Shown here: positions 26,187 to 34,188 of the stretch, one piece after another | Layout of the letters: every line of letters begins with the position of its first letter | How positions within the stretch are numbered: the first letter of the stretch is position 1 | NCBI GenBank assembly: GCA_034675505.1 | Contig: JAUCDD010000025.1 | Span: 310,001-374,000, forward strand | Length of the DNA: 64,000 nucleotides | Direction of reading: 5' to 3' | Origin: Melaminivora sp034675505 | Lineage (GTDB): Bacteria; Pseudomonadota; Gammaproteobacteria; Burkholderiales; Burkholderiaceae_C | Translations under genes and position numbers: made by a program | The notes under the pieces: model-generated | Databases searched by the model: none | Told to the model about the DNA's origin: nothing | The model's input: the letters and a program-made list of their open reading frames with translations, nothing else

Positions 26187-26229
26187 TACAGTCGGGCCTT
26201 GTTCTGACCCTCCCTTCAAGGAAAACACC

Positions 26230-27006
26230 ATGAGCAGCAATCACAGCATCCAGGGCAAGGTCGTCCTGATCGCCGGCGGTGCCAAGAACCTGGGCGGCCT
26301 GCTGGCGCGCGACCTGGCGGCGCACGGTGCCAGGGCCGTGGCCATCCACTACCACAGCGCCGCCTCGCGGGCCGATGCCGACGCCACCGTGGCCGCCGTC
26401 CAGGCGGCCGGCGCCCAGGCCGTGGCCCTGCAGGCCGACCTGAGCAGCGCCGCCGCCGTGGAAAAGCTGTTTGCCGATGCCGTGGCTGCCGTGGGCCGCC
26501 CGGACATCGCCATCAACACCGTAGGCAAGGTGCTCAAGAAGCCGATCGCCGACGTCAGCGAGGCCGAGTACGACGAGATGAGCGCCGTCAACGCCAAGTC
26601 GGCCTTTTTCTTCCTCAAGGAGGCGGGCCGGCACGTCAACGACCACGGCAAGGTCTGCACGCTGGTCACCTCGCTGCTGGGCGCCTTCACGCCGTTTTAT
26701 GCCGCCTACGAGGGCACCAAGGCGCCGGTCGAGCACTTCACCCGCGCAGCCGCCAAGGAGTTCGGCGCGCGCGGCATCTCGGTGACCGCCGTCGGCCCCG
26801 GCCCCATGGACACGCCGTTCTTCTACGGCCAGGAAACCCCCGAGGCGCAGGCCTACCACAAGGGCGCCGCCGCCCTGTCGCCGTTCAGCGAGACGGGCCT
26901 GACCGACATCCGGGACGTAGTGCCCTTCATCCGCCACCTGGTCAGCGACGGCTGGTGGGTCACCGGCCAGACGCTGCTGATCAACGGCGGCTACACCACC
27001 AAGTGA
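26230..27006 (+). CDS. SDR-family oxidoreductase
   Basis: Classical short-chain dehydrogenase/reductase, 258 residues. The N-terminal cofactor motif is VVLIAGGAKNLGGLLARDLA, a variant of TGxxxGxG. The active-site segment has the Ser in LVTSLLGAF and the Y-x3-K in YEGTKAPVEHF. The C-terminal end has GWWVTGQTLLINGGYTTK, normal for the family. It is transcribed away from the LysR gene, which probably controls it. The substrate is unknown. Confidence 0.9.
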   Translation: MSSNHSIQGKVVLIAGGAKNLGGLLARDLAAHGARAVAIHYHSAASRADADATVAAVQAAGAQAVALQADLSSAAAVEKLFADAVAAVGRPDIAINTVGKVLKKPIADVSEAEYDEMSAVNAKSAFFFLKEAGRHVNDHGKVCTLVTSLLGAFTPFYAAYEGTKAPVEHFTRAAAKEFGARGISVTAVGPGPMDTPFFYGQETPEAQAYHKGAAALSPFSETGLTDIRDVVPFIRHLVSDGWWVTGQTLLINGGYTTK

Positions 27007-27183
27007 GCAGGTGCGGGCGAGCCCTGCATGCCCGCCTTGAGCGCCACAAGCCGCCCGCCCGGCGCTGCACCTGCACGCCGCCAGGCCCGCGCTGCGGCTG
27101 CGCCTTGGCCGGACGGCTTGCGGCACGCCATTCGGGCAACGCGGGATTCGCTCACGCCTTCTGGGCCGGCGCTGCGCTGCGCG

Positions 27184-28068
27184 TTACAGCACCGTCCAGT
27201 CGGCCACGAAGCCGTCCGGGCGGCGGAAGGTGTCGCTCAGCAGCCGGTCGGGCGGCAGGTCCAGCGAGTAGTTGCGCACCGGCAGCGCCTGCTCGAACCA
27301 CTTGCGATAGACCTGGCGCGCCGCGCCGCTGCGGTACAGCTCCTTCATGGACGCATCCACCAGCTGCTGGAAGTCCGGTGCGTCCTTGGGCAGGATGGGC
27401 GCCAGCGGCTCCACCGACATGCGCGCGCCCACCACCTTCACGGCGCCCTTGAGCACGCGCGACTGGTCGATCAGCGAGATGTCGTCCGAGACGAAGCCGT
27501 CGGCGCGCCGCTCGGCCACGGCGCGTGCGCCCTCTTCGGTGCTGGCCACCACCACCGGGCGCACGTCCTGGCTGCGCGCGACGATCTGCTGGCCGGTGCT
27601 GCCCTGGATCACGGCGATGCGCGAGCTGCCCATCTGCGCCAGCGACTGGCGCGGGTCGTCGGCGCGCACCAGCAGGCGTGCGCCGGCGTAGTAGTAGGTC
27701 AGGCCGAAGGCCACCTTGTCACGCCGGGCCTTGGAATTGGTCGAGTCGGCGCACTCCAGCTGGATGGCACCGTCGGTGATGCGCTCGAAGCGCTCGGCGG
27801 TGGACACCGGCTGCCAGCGCACGTGCAGCGCGGGCAGCTTGAGCTGGGCCTGCAGCTGCGCGGCCAGCTGCTGGCACAGCTCGACGGCGTAGCCCAGGGG
27901 CTTGCCGTTGGCGTCCACATAGGACAGCGGCGCGGCGTCCGTGCGGTAGCCGATGGTCAGCGTCGCGGTGGACTGGATCTTGGCCAGGGTGGCGTCGGCG
28001 GCCGCTGCCGGCAGGGCCAGCGCGCAGGCCAGGGCGGCAGTGAGGCCGCGCAAAGGGGTGCAAGTCAT
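27184..28068 (-). CDS. Amino-acid-type ABC transporter substrate-binding protein (family 3)
   Basis: Periplasmic binding protein of 294 residues with a signal peptide ending near residue 23 (LALPAAAADATLA). The mature part begins with the family 3 pattern STATLTIGYRTDAAPLSYVD and NGKPLGYAVELCQQLAAQL. ECADSTNSKARRDKVAFGLT and the SDDISLIDQ segment are typical of the GltI/glutamate-aspartate group. No permease or ATPase is adjacent, so it either uses components encoded elsewhere or acts as a solitary binding protein. It is convergent with the SDR gene. Confidence 0.87.
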   Translation of the reverse strand: MTCTPLRGLTAALACALALPAAAADATLAKIQSTATLTIGYRTDAAPLSYVDANGKPLGYAVELCQQLAAQLQAQLKLPALHVRWQPVSTAERFERITDGAIQLECADSTNSKARRDKVAFGLTYYYAGARLLVRADDPRQSLAQMGSSRIAVIQGSTGQQIVARSQDVRPVVVASTEEGARAVAERRADGFVSDDISLIDQSRVLKGAVKVVGARMSVEPLAPILPKDAPDFQQLVDASMKELYRSGAARQVYRKWFEQALPVRNYSLDLPPDRLLSDTFRRPDGFVADWTVL

Positions 28069-28286
28069 GGTGGGAACGATCCTTGAACGGTAGTTCAGGC
28101 GAAGTGAAGCGGCGCCCCGCGGGTGGCAGGGCTGCCGCACGGCCGGCGCAGCGCAGGCTGGGCCGGAGTGGCGCCGGCCGTCCTGCCGGGTGGCAGGGCG
28201 GCCGGGCGGGGAAACGTGACGAAGGCGTCGGCGCGCATGCGCCGGGGCCGGCAGGCCCGCCAGCGGGGCGCAGGGCCGGGGCGGGC

Positions 28287-30213
28287 TCAGGCCGGGGGAG
28301 GGTGCGCGGCGCCTGCGCGCACGTCGAACTCGACCTTCCAGCGCTCGTGCCCGCCCACCGGCACCGCCGCCAGCTCCAGCGTGCCGACCTCGCTCACGCG
28401 GGCGCGCAGCGTGACCGGGACGATCTCGCCCGGGATGCGGCCCTCGGGCGGCAGCGTGGCCTCGAGCTCCTGCAGCTCGGTCAGCTCGTCCTCGGCCCAG
28501 AAGTCCAGCAGCGTGCCCACCGTGTCCTGGCGGCGCACGCTGGAGCCGAAGAACCGCAGCCGCACCGGCTCGCCCACCACCAGGCCGAACTGCTGGCCCT
28601 CCAGGGCGGCCTCGCTGCCTTCCTCCATGCCGAAGGGGGCCAGGCACAGGGCGCTCAGGGGCGGCTCCATGCCCGGGATGGCCGGCATGTTGCCCTCCAC
28701 GCCGACGTAGAAGCTTTGCGCCGTGCCGCCGCGGATGCGCATGCCCTGCCCGGTGCCCGCCAGGTGGCCGAAGTAGGCCGCGCCGCGCGCCACCGCCAGG
28801 TCCAGCTGCGCGCCTTCGAGCAGCCGCGCTGCGGGCGCGCCGTCGGCGGCCAGCCAGCCGTTCAGCACCTCCAGGATGCGCGCCTCGATCTGCGCCGCCT
28901 TGAGCACGCCGCCGTTGAACAGCACGGCCGTGGGGTGCAGGAACGTGGCGCCGTCGGGCGGCGGCGCCAGGCCGTCGATGTGGGCCGTGGCACCCGCCTG
29001 GCGCGCCAGGAAGGCCGCCAGGTGGCGCGTCACCGCCGCGTCCTGTGCATAAGGCAGGCCCAGCTGCGTGAGGGCGGCGCGCGCGCGTACCTGCGGCCGG
29101 TCGCCGGCGGCCACGCGGGGGAAGAAACCCTCGACCAGCAGCTGCAGCACCTCATCGCGCGTGACTTCGGTGCGGATGCTGGCGCCGATCAGCCTGGAGC
29201 CCCGGCTGGGCACCACCACCGGCACGGCCTGCAGGCTGGCGTCGGCGAGCAGCTGCTCCTTGGCGGCGCGGCAGCCATGCGCCAGCGCGCGCGTCTGCCA
29301 GGCGTCCAGCTGGCGGCCCTCCTGCGCCAGCTTGCGCGCCACGCCGTAGGCCAGCGCCAGGTCCATGTTGTCGCCGCCGAGCAGGATGTGCTCGCCCACG
29401 GCGATGCGCTGCAGCTGCAGGTTGCCGCCTTCGCTGCGCACGGCGATCAGCGACAGGTCGGTGGTGCCGCCGCCCACGTCCACCACCAGGATCACGTCGC
29501 CGTGCGCGACCTGCTTGCGCCACGCGCCGCCGCTGGCCTGCAGCCAGCTGTACAGCGCCGCCTGGGGCTCCTCCAGCAGCGTCAGGTGCTGCAGGCCCGC
29601 CGCGCGGCAGGCCTCGGCGGTGAGCTCGCGTGCGGCCGGGTCGAACGAGGCCGGTATGGTCACCGTGACCTGCTGCGCCGCCAGCGGTGCCCCGGGGTGC
29701 GCGGCGTCCCAGGCGCGACGCAGGTGCTGCAGGTAGGCGGTGCTGGCGGCCAGGGGCGAGATGCGCGCCACCTCGCCCTCGGGCACGTCGGCGGGCAGGA
29801 TGGGCGCACGCCGGTCCACGCCGGCGTGGCACAGCCCAGCTCTTGGCGCTGGCCACCAGCCGCATGGGCGTGGCCGCGCCGCGCGTGCGCGCCAGCTCGC
29901 CGACGATGAACTCCCCGGGCGCATCCTCGCCGGGCAGGGTGCGCTCGGCCGCGCTCAGCTCGCTGTCATGCGGCAGGTACAGGAACGAGGGTAGCAGCGG
30001 GCGCGCCTCGACGCTGGCAGGGGCCGTGAGCTGGGGGATGTCCAGGACGCCCTGCACCACGCGCTCGCCATCGCTGGCGGCGGCATCGACATACGACAGC
30101 GCGCAGTGCGTGGTGCCCAGGTCGATGCCGACGCTGAATTGGGGCGGTTTTGGATCATTTTGGCCGGTTGCCGGCGTGTTTGGGCGAGAGTTTGCTATGG
30201 TTTCCATAGTCAC
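28287..30213 (-). pseudogene. Hsp70-family (DnaK-like) protein, one frameshift
   Basis: About 640 residues when repaired. The ATPase domain shows FSVGIDLGTTHCALSYVD, VTIPASFDPAARELTAEACR, LLEEPQAALYSW and ILVVDVGGGTTDLSLIAVRS. Around residue 125 the frame changes after VASAKSW: LCHAGVDRRAPILP, equivalent to LSHPGVDRTAPILP in the 946-residue paralogue, lies in another frame. Removing one base from the CCC at 29835-29837 restores it. The first 22 or so residues (METIANSRPNTPATGQNDPK) are encoded by a palindromic element (copy C). Start is the GTG that overlaps the DUF2760 stop or the ATG two codons later. With DUF2760 it forms an operon. I suspect a base-call error rather than a dead gene. Confidence 0.8.
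30144..30210 (-). repeat. Palindromic element, copy C (N-terminus of the Hsp70 gene)
   Basis: Minus-strand reading begins with the perfect hairpin CTATGG-N3-CCATAG, whose ATG is the likely Hsp70 start. ATAGCAAACTCT, ACGCCGGCAACCGG and AATGATCCAAAACCG follow. It translates as METIANSRPNTPATGQNDPK, so the element supplies both the start codon and the first 20 residues. Confidence 0.8.
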
Positions 30214-30827
30214 AACTCCACCTCGGCCTGCGCCAGGATGCGCGCCGCCTGCACGTCGGTGAGCTGGGGCAGGCGCACGTCCTGGGCCTGCCAGCCACGG
30301 TGCGCCAGCGTGCCGGCAAAGGGCGGCTGGCCAACCACGTTGCCGCTGACGCGCACGGCGGCGGCATCGAACCCGGCAGGCAGCGTGACGCGGCTGCCCT
30401 CGGCCTCGGGGCGCACCGGGGCGACGGAAAAATGCTCGTCCAGCACCTGGCGGCAGCCTGCGTGCACCACGCGCGCGGCAGCGCCGATCTCCGCGTCGCT
30501 GTAGCCGACCACGTCCTCCTGCACGAAATCGACGAAACGCGCCTGGCGCTGCAGCAGGCCCAGCAGCTGCAGCGCGGCGCTGGGCGAGTGCACCTCGACG
30601 GTCCGCTCGACGACGCGCTCGACCGGCACCTCCACCCGGGTCTCGATGATCTTCTCGACCGGCACCTCCACACGCACCTCGCGCGGCGGCGCGTCGGCGG
30701 CCAGCGGCTCACCGGCACGCAGGCGCGCCACGCCCTGCGCCAGGCGCGCGTCGCCCAGGATGGCGAAGAAACTGCCGATCGCCAGGGCGATGCGGCTGAA
30801 CAGGGAAGGGGGTTGGGGGGAGGTCAT
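30210..30827 (-). CDS. DUF2760 domain-containing protein
   Basis: A 205-residue protein of the DUF2760 family. The N-terminal 30 residues include a hydrophobic stretch (LFSRIALAIGSFFAILG) that could be a membrane anchor. A charged Val/Glu/Arg-rich repeat (VEVPVEKIIETRVEVPVERV) follows and may form an extended or coiled segment. The C-terminal domain has ALQLLGLLQRQARFVDFVQE and the acid-containing GYSDAEIGAAARVVHAGC. Its stop overlaps the start of the Hsp70 gene. DUF2760 genes are known mostly as neighbours of Hsp70-like genes, which supports a chaperone-related role, but no activity is established. Confidence 0.85.
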   Translation of the reverse strand: MTSPQPPSLFSRIALAIGSFFAILGDARLAQGVARLRAGEPLAADAPPREVRVEVPVEKIIETRVEVPVERVVERTVEVHSPSAALQLLGLLQRQARFVDFVQEDVVGYSDAEIGAAARVVHAGCRQVLDEHFSVAPVRPEAEGSRVTLPAGFDAAAVRVSGNVVGQPPFAGTLAHRGWQAQDVRLPQLTDVQAARILAQAEVEL

Positions 30828-31132
30828 AGAAGCCGGTTGCAGGCCACGGCGCAGGGGTGCGCTGCCAGGGTAAATACGGTTGCAAACAGCCCGATGTTAC
30901 CTAATGGGGCCTTGCGGGACTCCCGGCGGCCTGGCCGCCAGGGCCGCCGCCCGGCGCGCGCAGGCCTGCCGCCCAGCGCCATGGGCGCGAGCCGCGGCGC
31001 ACGCGCAGCGTGGCTTCGGGCTGCGCCCGGCGTGGCCGGTAGATGGGGGAAGCCGAAAAACCCGTGCGATTGTGCGGCGCGGTCCGGCGGGCGCTGCCGC
31101 CGGCGCGCGCGGGCCGCACAATCAACGCCAGC
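30828..31132. other. Divergent intergenic region, DUF2760/ruvB
   Basis: 305 bases between divergent genes; must hold promoters for both, but I find no convincing -35/-10 pair. A CCCCATTA heat-shock-like -10 on the minus strand near 30898-30908 lacks a matching -35. No repeat or small gene was seen. Confidence 0.3.
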
Positions 31133-32212
<1,080 letters not shown>

Positions 32213-32228
32213 CCCCCGCGGGGCAGGG

Positions 32229-32951
32229 TCAGCCCGCTGGCGCGGTGCCCGTGTTCCAGTAGGCCTGCAGCACGCCTGGCAGCTCCTCGATGCGCTGCAC
32301 CACGCCGTCGAGCTCCGCGGCATCGACCGAGGTGGCGTACAGCACGGCTTCGATCTCGGTGTCGCGCGCCCCGAAGTCGTGCTTTTGCATCGCCCGCACG
32401 GGGTACTGCGCCGCCTCCAGCAGCTGCCCCATGCGCTCGCGCACCTCGGGCTGCTCGCTGCGCCGGCACATGGCGTAGACGTGGTAGGTCGCCTCCGATG
32501 CCGCGCTGCTCAGGGGGCTGCGGTTGATGTGGTTGACCACCGGGCGCAGCAGCGTGTTGCTGGCCAGCACGAACAGGGTGGCCAGCGCCGCCTCGACGAT
32601 GAAGCTGGCCCCGGCGCACGCGCCCACGGCGGCTGAACCCCACAGCGTCGCCGCCGTGTTCAGGCCGGTCACGTTGATGCCCTCCTTCATGATCGCCCCC
32701 GCGCCCAGGAAGCCCACGCCGGTGATCACATTGGAGACCACGCGCGCCGCGCCCTCCACGCCGCTCATGCGCATGGACAGATCGACGAACACCGCCGCGC
32801 CCACCGCCACCAGCGCGTTGGTGCGCAGGCCTGCGGTGCGCTGGCGCACCTGGCGCTCCAGGCCGATCACGCTGCCGAAGACGAAGGCGAAAAACAGGCT
32901 GACCAGCGTGTTCAGCGTGGCCGCGGGGTCGATGTTGTGCAGGGCCTGCAT
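32229..32951 (-). CDS. MgtC/SapB family membrane protein
   Basis: Inner-membrane protein of 240 residues. The N-terminal half has about four to five hydrophobic segments with the family motifs VFGSVIGLERQVRQRTAGLR, ITGVGFLGAGAIM and GLNTAATLWGSAAVGACAGA. The C-terminal half (residues about 150-240) is a soluble ACT-like domain, as in MgtC proper. MgtC-type proteins are tied to growth in low magnesium and to control of F1Fo-ATPase in some pathogens; the role here is inferred from family only. It follows the 147-residue gene at 33009-33452 on the same strand with a 57-base gap. Confidence 0.87.
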   Translation of the reverse strand: MQALHNIDPAATLNTLVSLFFAFVFGSVIGLERQVRQRTAGLRTNALVAVGAAVFVDLSMRMSGVEGAARVVSNVITGVGFLGAGAIMKEGINVTGLNTAATLWGSAAVGACAGASFIVEAALATLFVLASNTLLRPVVNHINRSPLSSAASEATYHVYAMCRRSEQPEVRERMGQLLEAAQYPVRAMQKHDFGARDTEIEAVLYATSVDAAELDGVVQRIEELPGVLQAYWNTGTAPAG

Positions 32952-33008
32952 GGCAAGAATGGAGAAAGGATGGTCAAGGGGGGATGGGAGCGGCCCGCGC
33001 GCGGCTGC

Positions 33009-33452
33009 TCAAGCCGGGCGGGCGCCGCCGGCCGCGTGCCCGGGTGCGCGCACGCGCCAGGGCCAGGCCAGGCGCCGGGGCAACAGGCGCGGCGGCGCCG
33101 CTGTGCGGGGCGGGGTCTCGGCAAGGCCGCCGGCGGCCAGCGCCTGCCAGTGCCGCCGCATGGCCGGGGGCAGCTGCGCGCATACGGCGGCCCGCTGGGC
33201 GGGCGGCAGCAGCGACAGCGCATCGGCCATCTGGCGCGTGCTCAGGGCCGCCAGCGCCTGGGCGAAATCCTGCGCGCCGGACTGCTGCGCCAGCCGTTCG
33301 AGCAACTGCGGGCGGCGCAGGCGCAGCGCGGCCAGCAAGGCGCGCTGCAGCGCGCTGCCGGCTGCAGCGGCCGCAGGGATGGCGTGTGAATACTTCAGTG
33401 GATCGGGGGCGCGCTGGATGGCAGGCGCGCGCCGGGCCATGGGGTGCAGCAT
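33009..33452 (-). CDS. Hypothetical protein upstream of the MgtC-like gene
   Basis: A 147-residue product I do not recognise. The middle is helical and Ala/Leu-rich (ALQRALLAALRLRRPQLLER, LAQQSGAQDFAQALAALSTR, MADALSLLPPAQRAAVCAQL). The last segment resembles the repeated helices of MgtE intracellular N domains or FliG-type superhelices, but this is only an impression. The C-terminus is basic and Pro/Arg-rich. The ATG ending at 33452 has AGGAG 9 bases upstream. A strong terminator-like hairpin lies about 47 bases before the start. Codon bias matches neighbouring real genes. It could share a transcript with the MgtC-like gene. Confidence 0.55.
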   Translation of the reverse strand: MLHPMARRAPAIQRAPDPLKYSHAIPAAAAAGSALQRALLAALRLRRPQLLERLAQQSGAQDFAQALAALSTRQMADALSLLPPAQRAAVCAQLPPAMRRHWQALAAGGLAETPPRTAAPPRLLPRRLAWPWRVRAPGHAAGGARPA

Positions 33453-33498
33453 GCGGGAGGACTCCTGGGGTCGTGGGCCCCTTGCGGGCGCGGGATGG

Positions 33499-33535
33499 AA
33501 AAAAAAGCGCAGGGCCCCGCGCCTGGGCCTGCCGC
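33499..33535 (-). terminator. Intrinsic terminator or attenuator upstream of the 147-residue ORF
   Basis: On the minus strand, GCAGGCCC pairs with GGGCCCTGC (one bulge, seven-base loop), followed by GC and eight consecutive T. It lies between a small Pro-rich ORF (33640-33840) and the ORF at 33009-33452, so it ends the small transcript or acts as an attenuator. Confidence 0.6.
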
Positions 33536-33639
33536 ACCCAATGTGCGGGAGACGGCGGCGGGGCCGTGCAACGAATGGCGGCGCTGGCGGCCCGCATCCA
33601 GGGACGCGGGCCGGATTGCGCTCCTGCCTGGCTGGCTGC

Positions 33640-33840
33640 TCAGCGGCCGGTGCGGGCTGGCGCGCCGGGTTTGCCGTGCAGGCTCCAGAAGCTGCGGATG
33701 CGGTGCGTGGGCCAGGCGGTGCGGGCGTCCAGGGCCAGCGCCTGGGCGGCGGATGGGTCGAGCCCGGCCGGGGCAGGGTCCTTGGACAGTCTCGGGCCGG
33801 GCGCTGCCGGGCGGGGCAGGCGAATCCTGAAAGCGGGCAT
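33640..33840 (-). CDS. Small Pro/Arg-rich ORF (possible leader peptide)
   Basis: A 66-codon ORF beginning MPAFRIRLPRPAAPGPRLSK, with GGAGA 6 bases before the ATG ending at 33840. It has seven or more prolines in the first 30 residues and no recognisable domain. It precedes the terminator-like hairpin at 33499-33535. Proline-rich leader ORFs control mgtA and mgtCBR in enteric bacteria, which makes the position suggestive given the MgtC-like gene downstream, but high-GC chance ORFs of this length are common. Confidence 0.3.
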   Translation of the reverse strand: MPAFRIRLPRPAAPGPRLSKDPAPAGLDPSAAQALALDARTAWPTHRIRSFWSLHGKPGAPARTGR

Positions 33841-34188
33841 GGCGGGTCTCCGGTGCAGGCACGGAAAAAGGCCACGCGGCAATGCGCAGGCAGCTGCCCG
33901 GCCACCAAAGGGCGCGGGCAGGCAGCAGATGCAGGGCGGGTTGCCTGGCAGCCCCGGGACGCTGGAAGCGCCGGGTACGAGGCTGGCAGGAAAGGTTGCT
34001 GGAGCGGGCGTCAGGCGGCGGCTGCCGCTGCGCTGCACAACCTCTGGAAGAGTCTTGCGTGGATCAGCGCTGCAGCTCAGTCGGCCGCCGGCGACGCCAG
34101 GGCGGCGCGCCTTGCATCACTGGTTGAACTGGCACTGTCCACGTGGGACTCCAAAAAATGGCGAAGCGCGCATTGTCGCAAAAATACA
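33841..34188. other. Non-coding gap between the desaturase fusion and the small ORF
   Basis: About 350 bases with no ORF I would support on either strand. The mixture of G/C-rich runs shows no clear hairpin plus T-run other than a weak one (complement of 33862-33884). It probably holds the promoter for the minus-strand MgtC-like transcript. Confidence 0.3.

Noticed and set aside
30890..30910. Heat-shock sigma-32 promoter for the DUF2760-Hsp70 genes
   Set aside because: A CCCCATTA -10-like string exists but no CTTGAA-like -35 lies 13-15 bases upstream.
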